In this document: positions 25,798 to 37,990 of the stretch, in pieces | How the letters are laid out: each line of letters opens with the position of its first letter | How positions within the stretch are numbered: the stretch's first letter is position 1 | DNA from: Desmodus rotundus | Lineage: Eukaryota; Chordata; Mammalia; Chiroptera; Phyllostomidae | Assembly (NCBI RefSeq): GCF_022682495.2 | Contig: NC_071398.1 | Location: forward strand, 89,505,398-89,569,397 | Direction of reading: 5' to 3' | Length of the DNA stretch: 64,000 nucleotides | Notes under the pieces: generated by a model | The model's database searches: none | What the model was told of the DNA's origin: nothing | Seen by the model: the letters and a program-made list of their open reading frames with translations, nothing else | Program-made: the position numbers and the translations under genes

Positions 25798-25869
25798 TGC
25801 ATGCTGGCAGGAGGGGCTGGAGCCATGGGTGGCACGTGTGCCTTCAGGTCCCCACGTCGGGCCTCCCGG

Positions 25870-26265
25870 GTGCCCTAGAGAGCTCTTCTCCCGCACACTC
25901 TGCTCCCAGAGTTCTCCCACATTGCCCACCACTCTTCCATGGCCCCTGCAGACCCATTACAGCTCGGTGCTCTGCACAGGCCCCTCCCTCAGGGCGATTT
26001 TCTTCATCTCTTAACCTGATGACCTCCGTTCATCCTTCAAAGCCCAAATAGCACTTCAAATAGCACTTTCTGTGAAATCCTTCCCAGAACCCCTGACTTC
26101 TGCGTTCTGTACGCCCGCAGCTACCTGCCGTTCGCGAGTCTACCACTCGCTGCGTTTCCCCTAATCGTGCACTGGTATCTGCCTCCCTCCGCAGACCAAG
26201 TGCCTGCAGATAAGGAACCTAGTGGTCGCCACGGCTCCAGCGCCTGCACTGTAATGGGTCCCTAG
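25870..26265 (+). repeat. L2 LINE 3' region, sense
   Basis: gatgacctccgttcatccttc, gtgaaatccttcccagaac and ccagcgcctgcactgtaatg are degraded L2 3' landmarks. The segment keeps an unusual number of CpGs. Confidence 0.6.
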
Positions 26266-28269
26266 TGCAAGACTGTGGACGGGTGACTCATGAGTGACCG
26301 CACGACCAATGTCTGAACAAACGTGTGAATGCTATGAGCGTGTCTGACCTGTGTGCGGTTCCCCAGGGAGGCTGCGGGGGCTCTAGAACTCCCAAATGGA
26401 AGAAAAAGACCGTAACTACCTACTTCTATCAAAGAGAAATTGTTCTTCTTAACATTCTTATTTTTAACCTGGTCTAAATGTCCCTTCTGCTCCCCCTTTT
26501 TCCACTGGGAAAACCCTTTTCTTTTTCTTCTTCTTTTTTGCCCCCTCAAGCTTTCCTCTGTGGCTAACAAAAACTCAGGGTCAAGGATTTCCCTCCAAGT
26601 GCCCCATGCCCAGCGCACTGGGGAAGGCTCCCTGCCACCCGGTGCTTTCTCACCGCCCCTGCCCACTCTCATGTTGAGGACAGCTGCCAGAGCTGCTGTT
26701 CATGCCATAGAATTTCTTCCTTAAACACTATCCCAGCACCTCATGTTTCATAAACACATCTGAGGCAGGCCTAACATTCTTAATTTCCCCCAGACCTTTA
26801 AAAACACAATCAAACCAAAGAGAAAGCTCGGGAAGTAATCACACAGAGGATCCCTCCCAGGTGCTCTGCGTGCAACCCTCCATCCACCCAACAAGTCGAT
26901 GCCTATGGCTTCAGAGGAAGAGGTAACCCTTGATGTCCCTCGACAAGCCAGCTCAACAAACCAAACATTAATTGTCCCGTTCAACTAGCTCATAAACTTT
27001 CTGGGACTCAAGTAGATTTTCTTGATATTTCAGGATATTTTAGGTGAGCGGATCAATCTCTCACATCCGGCCCCCCAAAGGACTACAAATTCATCACCTG
27101 AGAGGGGACCTTTTGTCTCTGCCAAAAGGACACAGCCCCAGCGTCTCGCTCTCCCCTCTAACTTGAGCTTCACGCCTTCACTACAGGCTGGGCAAAAACC
27201 TCCGACCCTGCGAAATCGCTTCAGTTACACTCACGAGTATCGATTATGTAAGAGCAGTATTTCCTCAGAAAACCCTGGTTGCTAAAACCCTTTCCTAGCT
27301 GCTTCATGAGCAATACTCAGACGCTAAGCCACATCCAGATGTTCCTGCCTCGAAGATTTCGGGATACAAAGCTGCAATCCTTACACTTTTTAGATTATTG
27401 TCTGGTAAACTCCTGTACCCATTTTAGGGATGACCCAGCGTGTGTGTGGCTGTGATCAACACAGCATAAAGGGGGGGGGGGGTGCCTATGTGTGCTGTCC
27501 TCCGGGTTTCCGTAGACATTAAACCACAACGGAGGTGAGGAGATGTTTGCAATAAAGGTTTGCCAGAGGCTCAGGATGCCCCAACTATGACTTTTCCTAC
27601 AAAAGAGGAATTCCTTCCCAGATTGTGAAACTTTTGTTGACCTTCTACTATCTCAATGTGAGGGAAATGTTATGGGCTTCTCAGGAAAAGGTGTTGTGTA
27701 AGACAGTGGCTCTGCCTCATCGTCTTGGCTTAGCCTGGGAAATCAGAAGCTAAGGGCAACACCTCAGGGAGAGGTACAGGTTCAAGGGCCCCATGGACAT
27801 TGGTGCTCTGTCTCAGGGGAGAGCCCATGAGAAAAAACGGACTTAAGTTTTCAACAGCAAGAAAGAGCTGGTTGATGCTTTCCCAAAGAGAGCAGGGAAC
27901 TTGACAAGTGCCTACTGAGTGACTTGTAGAGGACTGACTGGGGTTGTGGACGACAGAAAGAAACGTAAGGTACACACAGTCTCTGCTCTTCAGGAAGTCA
28001 CGGTCTGGCTGGAGACTAGATAATCGGTCACAAAACGACAGCTAGTGTAGAATAATGACTCAGGTTGTCCTGGGACAGTCTGCGCCAGGGCCCAGTGGGG
28101 TCTGAGCACTCTGCGTCCAGGACAGGGAGAGACCCCGCGGGCTGCAGCAAGTAGGAAATCTTGGTAGTGAGACTTGAGGGGTGGAAGGGTTTTGAGAAAA
28201 GGAGAGGGGGAGATGGAGCAGAAGGGCACTTCATGAGAGGTTACTGAAGAGTTTAAAACTGAGCTTGAG
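26266..28269. other. Unassigned sequence
   Basis: Contains a pyrimidine-rich stretch (26440-26560), a G run (27471-27482) and a possible antisense L2 piece at about 27900-28060. The longest open frame (minus, 27990-28580) runs into an L1 fragment and has no family resemblance. Confidence 0.4.
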
Positions 28270-28470
28270 GGACAAATATGAGTCCACTTACGTGAGGCAC
28301 CCAGAGCAAAGTCAAAGACACAGAAGGTAGAATGATGGTTCCCGGGGGGGGGGCAGGGGGAGGGAATATTCATGAACAGGTATAGAGTTTCAGTGTGAGA
28401 AGATGAAATAGCTCTGCAGATAGATGATAGTGAATCTATATTCCACTGGATTAAAAAAAAAAGGTGTTTA
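28270..28470 (+). repeat. L1M 3' end
   Basis: tgagtccacttacgtgaggc, acagaaggtagaatgatggttccc and gagtttcagtgtgagaagatg are typical of the L1MB/L1MC 3' UTR. Confidence 0.85.
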
Positions 28471-30680
28471 TTATCCTTTTCTTCAGTATATGGCAGGCAA
28501 GAGAAAGGAAACGAAGACCAGGTGCCAAGGCCAAGGGAACACCTAGCACGGGGTTTAAGACGACATGGGACCGTGAGCAAATGAGCTGGTGGTAAACAGT
28601 CGATAACCAGTATTCTGGCATGTTTCGAAAAGAATCCGGTTCTCCTTTGTCACGGAGGAAGGCTGCATTCCAAGGGGATGCTGGGTAAGAGCATGAACAA
28701 AGACTAAGGGCTTGAAGATGGTGAGGGTCCAGGAGCGAGAAAGCAGTGGCCAGTGCCGCCCAGAGTGGGGAACTGACGGCGGAGGCTGAGGTGACGACCA
28801 GTGGAACCCAGAAGAAGAGAGACCCAAGGTCAACATCAGACCACTGTCTTCTCCTAACTCAGGGCATGTAACGTTCCAGTGATTCTCAACGAAGCTGTCT
28901 GCCTTTCTTATAAAGAGCCACGTGAAGTGCTCCTCACCATGTTGCCATAGGTAAATGTGAGACTTCTCCGATTGCGGAAATAAAGATTCTGGTGCTCTTT
29001 TATCCCATTTTCTACGAAGGCGAACATCTTCCTGGGGAGTTACAATTTGGATATTGACGAAGCACCTTCATTAGATGGGGGGATGACAGCTGCCTGCACA
29101 GTGGGTCAGGCAGGCACAGCCACGGAAGGGGGAGGGCTCCACGCTGGCGGCCCTGAGACAGGTCCAGGCATGGGGCGATCTGTGACATCCCAGCTAGGAG
29201 TGTCCTGTGGCACTTTTAACAGGAACCAAGGTGCTGTACTAGGCAGCCGTCCCCTATGAATGGGACTCCTTGACTTGAGGCCCCTAGAATTAAGCCACTT
29301 CTCCAGAAAAGAAGAGATGGATTCCTTGATAAGGCCTACCCCTTCCCATTTAAACTAGGGTGTAGGAAAACTTGAGTTCCCTGACAGGAAGTCCCCTAAT
29401 GCTTTACAAAGAACACGTTAGAATAAACGAACAAACAACCTCCCAACCCCCAGCCCTGTGAATGAATGCCCACAAACATCCTTCTAAACTGAAGCCTCCC
29501 TGAAATGCAGCGAATCCAGCTCACCAGGGACTGGCGGGACTTCCCACAAGGCCCAGCTTGCTGTAGGGCTAAAAATGGAATTAGAAATTCCAACTCTTAT
29601 CACTTGATTCCGATCAAGGGCAGAGTCATCGGGCTATTCTCTCAGCATTCAAAGAATGCGGTATCATTCCCCAGATTGCAGGCAAGCTCTCCCTGATTGG
29701 GAGTACCAGTGGAATGTAAGTATTTGGCCTCGGGTGAAAGTGAATTTCCGTGGAAAATGTGACACAAACACTACCTTCTAATGAATCAGGTTTTCTCCTA
29801 GAAAGTCCTTTCTCATTAAAACTGTACTTTGGGGCCATGGCTCTCAAAGGGTTTGTGGGGCTTCCTGGTGGTCCTCTCAGGCCTTCTGGGGCCCTGTGAC
29901 CCATCCTGTCTCATTCAAGTTTAGAAAGGGGACCAATGTAATGCCGTGGGAAGCGCATGGGCTATGGAGTCAGATGTGGGATTAAATGGGAGCCTGCTGC
30001 TTCCTGACTGTGTGACTTTGGACAAATTAACTAATTTGTCCTACCTTAGAGGGTTGATGCCAGACAATACTTGAAAAGGCTCGGGTTGTGAAAGCAGAAA
30101 CACGAGAACAGATCATACGAATAACTTCACTATCAAGCTTTACTACTAACTTCAATGGAACCAGCAATAACAAGGCTCAGGTAAAGCAGTGAGCGGTCCA
30201 GGACTAGCGCAGCCTCCCAGGTCACGATATTCTCTGGCTCAGATTAACACAGAAAATCTGTGAGCCACGTATGTGGCCTCATCATCTACACAGAAAAGAG
30301 CCATCGTGACATGTCTTCATATGACACTCATAGTTTGAATAACATAATATACCTTTTCCCCCGGGGCCCTCCCCACTCAATACCTCCATAGATTCCAGAT
30401 TTGTTACTCATAAGCAACCTGGGCAGACCAGGTGCCACCTTCTACAAGCATTTCATAGATAAGGGCACCACATTAGCAAATATCATTCGTGTGTGCACTT
30501 GGATGTCTACCATTAGCGTCTTGGCATGACGTTTTGATAGTTACCTTCCTTATTTCTTTCCCAGGGGCCCCCCTCTGGTAAAGAGAGAGGATGGATTGCA
30601 GGACTGTTCCTAGACATTTCCTGCTGAGCACCCAAACCAGACGGGGACTTGACAAATAGTGGCTTTTATCACATTATTAA
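28471..30680. other. Mostly unassigned sequence with a MIR
   Basis: A sense MIR occupies about 29945-30080 (gcatgggctatggagtcagatg, cctgactgtgtgactttgg). Otherwise there is nothing I recognise. Confidence 0.5.
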
Positions 30681-31320
30681 AGATAGCAACTCTGCCACGA
30701 CTGTGCGGACGCTCTCTCTGCCTGGCTTTCCCGGCCCTGCGTAATTCAGCCTCTCTGTCTCTCCTAGGCCCCACTTTCCCCAATGTGTGCGCTTCTCATC
30801 CCTGGCTTTTCTCCACTTGTTCAACTCCACTGTTCCACCCATCTTTCAAGGACAGCCCAGTGTCCCTTCCTCCAGAAAGCTTCCATGCCCACGGCTGCCC
30901 TCCCACTTCTCCCTTTCTGCCATCTGTAATCCATGATCTAACCCTGAACCCAGAGTACGTACATCATACTGATTCTTACATCCGTGTGTATGACAGTATC
31001 TTTTCTCCAAACACAGCGCAAATCCCATTGGATCTGCAAGGGCTAACTTCATCTGAGTCACTTATGCCAGGAAGCCCCCCTGACCCACCTCCCTGACAGA
31101 TGTGGTCCCCATGGTACTGACCCCATCAGCACACCATTTACCATACTGTGATGTTACCGTAATTTCTTGTAACTCCTGATTTAATTGTCATCTCTCTGTA
31201 TGAGCAATAAGCTCCAGGAACACAGTGTCCTGTCTCTCCTGCTCATGCTCATGTCCCCACTTCCTGACACAGCACCTGGCAAAGAGTGGGTAATTAATGA
31301 ATATTTGTTGAAGAAATAAG
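30681..31320 (+). repeat. L2 LINE 3' region, sense, about 640 bp
   Basis: L2 order: cagcccagtgtcccttcctcc, gcttccatgcccacggc, aataagctccaggaacacag, acagcacctggcaaagagtgg and taattaatgaatatttgttgaag. The 145-codon open frame inside it is coincidental. Confidence 0.8.
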
Positions 31321-32165
31321 TTTTCTAGTGGTGCAAAAATGAGTAAGACTGAGACGTGATTTCAGTCATCTGATCTCTGGACTGAGAAGGTCTGAGTCAA
31401 CTTCTTTACCACGTGACCTGGGTCTCCGGATGTGTACAGAATAACTATGCACAGGAAATCAAACCCAAAGCCAGGGGTTAAGCCCCACAAGCTGAGGGGA
31501 GGGAAGGAGAACATCAGGGGTTACAGCTCTGGGGGCTCAGGTGCTCTCACTGCCCCGGCTCCTCCACAAATGGCCACCACACAAGCTTTCCAAATGGCCC
31601 TGATGCATGTGAAAAGCTTGTGTCAATCCTTAAATTGAGCTTTAACTCACTAGCTAATAGATCTTCCTCCTGCCCCTCACCTCTTGTTCCTTGTGAGCAG
31701 TACTATATTGGCGAAGGTGTATGCTACGACACCTTTCTGGAAACCCCAGTTTTTAGAAAGACACAATCGGAATAGCATCTGACTTGTTTATAACAGGTTT
31801 TGGCCACTGACATAACAAATTCAAAGCTACATGCTAATGAACTATAATGTTCAAACAGACTAATAATACATATGTAATTTCCTCCATCTTAACATCACTC
31901 TATTTAATGAAAGGCACCGTATTGTCATTGCTTTTCCAAAGTCAATGCACTCCTCAAGGGTTTGGTGCAAGATCAGTCTGTTCCTCAATCCTCTGAGCAA
32001 CATGGGACGTAGTGAATTTGGTGTTTACTAGTTGCACCTTATGAAAGCTAAAGACGAACTCTGCTGCACCAACCTCTCAGTCCTCCTGGGAAGAGAGGAG
32101 GGGATGATGGAATAGAGGCAGATGGATTCATATATGATACTTTCGCATGCACATAAGGTGACTCC
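31321..32165. other. Unassigned sequence
   Basis: No repeat, RNA gene or exon recognised. Confidence 0.4.
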
Positions 32166-32223
32166 TTTCCTTCCTTCCTCCCTCCTCCCTCTCTCCCTCC
32201 TTCCCTCCCTCCCTTCCTTCCTT
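32166..32223 (+). repeat. (TTCC)n-type pyrimidine microsatellite
   Basis: Imperfect TTCC/CCCT repeats on the plus strand over about 58 bp. Confidence 0.9.
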
Positions 32224-32429
32224 CACCAAATGATGGCATAGTGCAGCTCAAGATGAGAATGGCTCTTCCATTCAGGATTTCACCCACTGAGGCTGCTTTG
32301 CAGTGCCCCAGCTACAGTTGCCTACAGTCCACACCAGCATCACCAGCTGCTTTCAGCAGGCGGGTACATCAGAAAGACTGACTCTCGCTGGCTGCTTCTT
32401 TTTTCCCCATTACATTTTCCCTCCCACTA

Positions 32430-32660
32430 TTGCTTCTCTTTTTATTCCCTCCTGGAAGGTCACCTCCATATCCCTTGGTACTCTCTTCAAAGCCTTTCTC
32501 CATGCTCTGTCCTCTGTGGCCATGTGCTAGGAACTGTTTCTCTGCCCTCCCACGAAAGTGCACCTCTTTGAAGGTAAGGGCCATTTGCTTTAGCATCCCC
32601 AGTGCCTTCAAGAGGTCCAGGCACACAGTGAGCGTTGAACAAATGTTTGGATGTAATGAA
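32430..32660 (+). repeat. L2 LINE 3' end, sense
   Basis: gtgcacctctttgaaggtaagggc, ccccagtgccttcaagaggtccagg and gagcgttgaacaaatgtttgg match the L2 3' end. Confidence 0.75.
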
Positions 32661-33048
32661 CACATTGAGTCAACGTTGAATCCGAGAACAATTACTTAGC
32701 AACTGGGAGACACAGAAAGAAGTGGGTTTAATGATTCATATTTGAGCCCTTCATCCACCAGTGACAGAGGAATAATGGGCGAGGGATCCCATAGGCTACA
32801 CCACCCTGCTCTGTGAGGCCAGGATCGGTGGAGAAGAAGTAACAGGAAGGGACAACAGGTATTTCAACAGCACCTTATGTAGCCTCCGGGAGGAGCTGAA
32901 CAACACTGACTGGAAGAAAAACTTGAGGAAAACACAGACTAAAGAACCTCATCACTTGGTTTCAATTAAGCCAATGTAATCCCTTTTTCCATTGATCAGA
33001 AGTCAGCAGTTTTTTCCTCTTTCTACACCAGGTTTTCCAAAGATTTTA

Positions 33049-33265
33049 TTTTATTTTATTTTATTTTATATTTTATTCATTTATTTTCAGAGAGAGGGGA
33101 AGGGAGAGAGAAAGAGAGAGAAACATCAATGTGTGGTTGCCTCTCATGTGGTCCCCACTGGGGACCTGGCCCAGCAACCCAGACATGTGCCCTGACTGGG
33201 AATCGAACTGGCAACTTTTTGGTTTGCAGCCTGTGCTCAATCCACTGAGCTACGCCAGCCAGGGC
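33049..33265 (-). repeat. Bat tRNA-derived SINE (VES-related), minus strand, with perfect 13-bp TSD
   Basis: Read on the minus strand, it starts gccctggctggcgtagctca at 33265, carries the B-box gttcgattcccagtc, and ends in a (TAAAA)n tail around 33049-33079. Identical 13-bp target duplications, tccaaagatttta, lie at 33036-33048 and 33266-33278. The clean duplication implies a fairly recent insertion. The body module 'ccaggtccccagtgggg' is a subfamily different from the copy in TSEN15 intron 1. Confidence 0.94.
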
Positions 33266-33278
33266 TCCAAAGATTTTA

Positions 33279-34044
33279 GTAGCAACTCTAATCCATTCAT
33301 TTGGAGTGAAAATGAAGGCAAAAGGAATTGGCCTCTTCTGCCCGCCTCCCCATCTGTCTGCTGGAGGTCTGCACTTGGAGGGGCCTGATGGAGGTGTCCT
33401 GAGCAACATATGTACAATATTATGAAACCAGAAAAGAGTCATAGGAGGTCCCTCTGCCCGATGTGCTCATGAGTCAGCTGTACTTCTAAAGAAATGGAGT
33501 AGCCATCAGTCAAGGCCAACTTGTCCCATATGCTCAACCCTGCAATTCCTGAAAGCCACCAGCCTGGCCTGCGTTCCGACGGCACAGCCTAAACTATGGA
33601 GAGGGTGGAGCAAATACGATGATCATATTTTGTTAGTGTCCCCCTGCCCACAGTCCTGGCCTCGGGCACCTGGCCATCTAAGACGGTCCCCTGGCTCATC
33701 GTCAGGATGCACACAGTTGCCTGATGGAAAAGTGGTTGGCAAAAGCACATTAAGTTCCTCAGAGGAAAGATGCAGTCATATTATTTAATACCAGTCATTA
33801 TGTCTTATATACTGAAATAGGATTGGAAAGTTTCAGTGAATGCAGTTTGCTTTCTTTCTGATGTCCCCATTTTCTCATAAGAAGCTTTAAGTGGACTTGC
33901 AGACTGCTCAGTACCAGCATTTCCACAATTCTCTCTCTCCTAGACAGGCGGGCGTTTTACCAGAAGCACTAATCACAGCAGTAGCTTCACTTGCTGACTC
34001 TGCCTTGTGTCCTGGTGCAGTAGCAAAGCCCTTTGATGCATTAG
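33279..34044. other. Unassigned sequence
   Basis: No repeat or exon recognised between the SINE and the LTR. Confidence 0.4.
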
Positions 34045-34402
34045 CTCTGTATTGGTCCTCTAGGGCTTCCATAGCAAAATCCACAACAGAAACTCACTTT
34101 CCCACAGCTCTGCAGGCCAGAAGTCTAAGATCAAGATGCCAGAAAATTTGGTTTTTGGTGAGGACTCTTCCTGGCTTGTAGACGGCCACCTTCCCACTGT
34201 GTGCTCACATGGCCTGTCCTCTGTGCCCATGAGGAGAGATCTCTGGTGACTCTTCCTCTTCTTATAAGGACACCAGTCCTAGCAGATTAAGGCCCCACCC
34301 TTGATTACCTCCTTATAGGTCCGAACTCCAAATCCAGTCCCACTGTGGGGTTAGAGCTTTAATATATGAATCTGGGGGAGACAACTCAGTTCATAATAAC
34401 CT
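34045..34402 (-). repeat. MLT1-type MaLR LTR, antisense
   Basis: Full-length order on the plus strand, reversed: tattggtcctctagggcttcc, cagctctgcaggccagaagtctaagatc, ttataaggacaccagtccta, aaggccccacccttgattacc and agacaactcagttcataat. It is an ancient solitary LTR. Confidence 0.85.
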
Positions 34403-36376
34403 CACTAGGTCCTCGCTACAAGCTCAGGAAGTCAGGGGCTTTCTCTGCTTTTTATCACTGAGTACGTAAACTGGGGGTTAAGTAATTTGCCCAAAGTCTC
34501 ACTGCCGTTAAGCTGGTGGTGGTATTGCTTGTCTACAGAAGTGGAGATATGGAGAGCTCCTTGGTATGAATGTAGGGTTGCTGACAGAGAAGTCTGGAAG
34601 GATCTGGCAGGTACAAACGAGAGGAGAGCACTGAATTCATGGCAGTCCTGTTAGGTAGGTGAGTCACGCGTCACTGTGCTGAGCTCTGGAGACACAGAGA
34701 TGAGAGGACGTGGCCCCTGTCTTCCAGGAGCGGGATCCCAGTCTCAGCAGCAACAAAGGAAGTCTTCCTTTTTCCTTTCCAGGCCTTGCTCTGGATAAAA
34801 CTGGAAAATAGAAAAATGTGTGTCCCTGCCATACTCCTCAGAGGCCACCTCCCTCATGTCCACCTCCAACCTGGCAGCTAGCCCTCCAGATTGCCTAGGG
34901 TCTACACCCCTTGGTATTCCTCCTTTACCCTCATTCCTGTCCAGAACTTTCTTGATATTTCTTCCATTAAAACACCTTTGCTCCCAGTCCCATTCTCCTG
35001 AGACGAGTCTCTCAGCTAGGAAAGGAAAAGTCATGGCCCATCCATTGCTTCTCCAGGGAATGGTACTGATGTTTTATCGGTGGCAGGCGGGATGGTGGGA
35101 ATATTTCCAGGGTAGGCAGGCCTGTCACTGGACATGAAGAGCACGGTCAGTGAGACATCTTCCATCCTGGGCTTTTCACAAATAAGGCTGTTCCTGCCAC
35201 TATCGGAACTATGCTAAAGGTGTGGGACAGGCCCGTCACTGCTTCCCTCACATCTGTAGATGTCACATTTCAGGATGAGGAGGGGCAGGGGGTGGCTCTC
35301 TACCAATGACTCTCCCTTCGGGGATATCATTCTGAGGCATGGGTTTTACACTGTGACCTTGTGCTTCCCCGTGGAGTTTCAGCCGCTCACTGTGGAAAAT
35401 GGCACAACAGCATGCTTATCATTGGCTGCCTCCCCTTCCCTGGATCACTTCCCCACCGCCAAATGGCAACTGGTGTTTCCTGTGATTCACAAATCAACTC
35501 CTTGCACTAAAGTCTCCTTCTCAGTGCCGGCTTCTGGAGGGGCCCAAACAGGGTGGCCATCAGAGGCATGCGAGGAGGCATGCAGCCTTACCAGCACTCC
35601 ATGCCCTGCCTCCAAAGGGCAGGTATGTGCTGCCGACCATCCCATAGGTTCATCTAAGGTCACAGAGCCAGCGCCTGGAGCAGCGGCTACCTGGTTGGCC
35701 TCGCTGCCCCGGAAGACCTTGCGGTGACTGACTTCTGCTTTGGAAAGCTCCACAACTCAATATCATTTCTCTTTGCCACCTACTCTTGCCACTCTGAGAG
35801 AAGAACAGTACCCAGTGCTCACTAGAAAATGCAAGGGAATTGATCGGAAAGAAAAGGTAATATTATTCTCGTCCTGTCCATGGCGGTGCACCGTTCTATA
35901 TTTAGAAAAATGTTCTGTGCAGCCAAAGAATGGGGGGAAAAACACAAGATAAAAAGGGACTAGGTTCATGCCAGGAAACAGTAAGAAGCTGCAAGTTCTC
36001 CTTCTTTGTGAAGTCAGGGAAGAATGTTGACAGGGAAAGCAGGGGCTGGGCGTAGGGGTCCCCTCGATGTGCCAGGTATCAGCGACCACCCCAGACCAAA
36101 TTTGAACCCCACTACTTCAAAAAGGTGAAAGTGAGTTTGAAGGATGACTAAGGTGGGTTCATTCATGCGTCTGAGGGCTCGGAGGGCCACGGTCCAGGCT
36201 CCCCATTCCTCTCGAGAACCCATACTCTGGGCTTCCCCAGAAGGCTGCAATTCCTCCAACATTTATAGCGACATGTTTCAATTATTGCCTGTCTTCCACT
36301 ATAGTTATCTGTGCGTGTCTTATATCGTTAAGGGCCTTATAAACTCTGTGAGAACAGAGTCAAGCTATTTTATAAC
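34403..36376. other. Mostly unassigned sequence
   Basis: Contains a weak antisense MIR (about 34425-34525) and an antisense L2-like tail (34645-34730). The 155-codon plus-strand open frame at 35260-35727 has no recognised domain and no splice context. Nothing else is assigned. Confidence 0.4.
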
Positions 36377-36384
36377 CTCTATGG

Positions 36385-36667
36385 CAGCATTTTTCCGCCT
36401 TTTCACCTCATGGCACACATAGACTAATTACTAAAATTCTGCAGCACACCCAAAAATAGATTTTTTGCCAATCTGAAAAAAAACAGGTATAATTTTGATT
36501 CACTCACTCCAGATGACAATTGTGTTGGTTCTTGTCGTCCTTTTATGTGACAATCAAAGGGGAAAGAGGTCAGTGTCCCTGACTAACAGTCAGGTATTGC
36601 GTGTTTTAAAAATTCTCGCAGCGCACCCGTTGGAAATCGCCGCACGCACGCTGGCTGGAAATCGCTG
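36385..36667 (+). mobile_element. Non-autonomous hAT DNA transposon with 8-bp target duplication
   Basis: The left terminus cagcatttttccgccttttc and right terminus ggaaatcgctg form imperfect inverted repeats of a bat hAT family (consensus end close to CAGCGATTTTCAACC). Flanks are ctctatgg (36377-36384) and ctctgtgg (36668-36675), an 8-bp target duplication with one mismatch, the length expected of hAT elements. The interior includes 'gacctctttcccc' and 'gtattgcgtgttttaaaaatt' modules shared with the 21.2-kb copy. The right end is doubled (tggaaatcgccg, then ggaaatcgctg). There is no transposase open frame. Confidence 0.8.
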
Positions 36668-36852
36668 CTCTGTGGAGGCTACCGTGGCGTCCACTAAATG
36701 GACATTTTTGATGCATCTCTTGCTCAAAGCCTTGTTAGTCACATCTTCTCCTGGCTGGGCTCAATGAGTAGTTTTCTTTTCCAGTCCTCTGCCACATCAA
36801 ATTTCTGGGCTCTATCTAGTCCCTTTCATTTCTGCTCTCATACATACCAGCG

Positions 36853-36880
36853 TTTTTTTTTTTTTTTGGGGGGGGGGGGG
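36853..36880 (+). repeat. T15 G13 homopolymer junction
   Basis: Fifteen T followed directly by thirteen G. It could be a real low-complexity tract or partly an assembly or basecalling artefact. Confidence 0.9.
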
Positions 36881-36924
36881 TTGCCTGAGCTTATCCATTT
36901 TGCTATACCCTGCTAAATGTGACT

Positions 36925-37072
36925 TCATGAGAAAATCTGAGCCAGAACCACCCAGTTAAGGAGCTCCCAAATTTCTGAACCACAGAAACTGTGAGATAAT
37001 AAAGTTTGCTGTTTACAGCAGCTGAGTTTTGGGATAGTTTGTTACACAGCAATAGATAACTAATACACCACT
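36925..37072 (+). repeat. MaLR LTR 3' fragment
   Basis: accacagaaactgtgagataataaa, ttgggatagtttgttacacagcaatagataactaa is the classic 3' end of an MLT1/MST-type LTR in sense. Confidence 0.85.
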
Positions 37073-37640
37073 CACGCCCTGCATCCGTTTCCCTTCTCCA
37101 CCTGAGCACAGGAAGGGAGAAGTTGCTAAGAGTTCGCACTCAGGTCTCACCTACCTGGATAATCAAGATGTGCTTCAAAATCATCCCCTCTGTGAAGTCT
37201 TTCCTAACAAACTCCAGCCAATTCCCATCTGTCTGCAGAATTTTTAAGTTTTATACCTTTTGAACTCAGTGTCTTACCTAAAAACATATTTCTTGTTTTT
37301 AAATTAACTTTATAAAAAAAGGATAAATATACCTGTTAGAAATTTTACAACTTGAAAAAGAAGAGAATTTAAATCACCTGAAATGTGGCCTCCCTGAGGA
37401 AAACACTATTGGTATCTTTAATATCCATTTCTGCGTATAGTTTTACATAGACAATTTGCATAGGCAGGTTTTTCTCCTCTTTATCCCATGTAATGACCTT
37501 GCCTCTCATTTCCTGGACCTCCTCACTTCTGCTACTGCCCCCACGGCCAAGCTCTAGACCAAATGCTTGCTACTCCACATAAGCTCTCGGACTGGCTGGT
37601 CAGCAGCACCCGAGAGCTCATTAGAAATGCGGAAGCTAAG
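37073..37640. other. Unassigned sequence with a MER5-like scrap
   Basis: 37595-37635 (gtcagcagcacccgagagctcattagaaatgc) looks like a MER5 fragment. Otherwise unassigned. Confidence 0.4.
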
Positions 37641-37990
37641 ATCCCATCACACTCTCACCCCAGGACATTTGCACTCCCCTTACCTGCAAGGCTAATCTTC
37701 CAGTCATTTGCATTTCGGTCTCTACCCCAATGTCACCTGCAGAGAAAAGCCATCTCTGACCTCCCTAACTAACGTTCCTTTCCTCTCATGTTCTATCTTC
37801 ACATCCTGCTTTACTTCTTCATAGCATTTATCACAACTAGACATTGTTTTATATGCATTCATTTGTTTATTTCCTTCCACAAATACGTATGGAACAGCCA
37901 GTACACGTCAGACACTGTTTTCAGCTCTGGGGACACAGAGCTGAAATTAGGTCCCCACCTATGCTATCCAAATACAAGTTGCTAGTTATT
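37641..37990 (+). repeat. L2 fragments, sense then antisense
   Basis: ccaggacatttgcactcccc...tcatagcatttatcacaactag is sense L2 (37650-37850). It is followed by a reversed L2 end, ccagtacacgtcagacactg, to about 37970. Confidence 0.65.

Noticed and set aside
25621..26051. Cys-Val or His-Thr repeat proteins
   Set aside because: Translations of a (GT)n microsatellite.
27990..28580. 196-codon open frame, minus strand
   Set aside because: Overlaps an L1 3' fragment, has no recognisable domain, and competes with frames in other phases.
30659..31096. 145-codon open frame, plus strand
   Set aside because: Lies almost wholly within a sense L2 3' region.
35260..35727. 155-codon open frame, plus strand
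   Set aside because: No recognised motif and no splice-bounded conserved core; a matching shadow frame exists on the other strand.
36853..36880. T15-G13 tract as a structured regulatory element
   Set aside because: A simple homopolymer junction; more likely low complexity or a sequencing artefact than a functional site.
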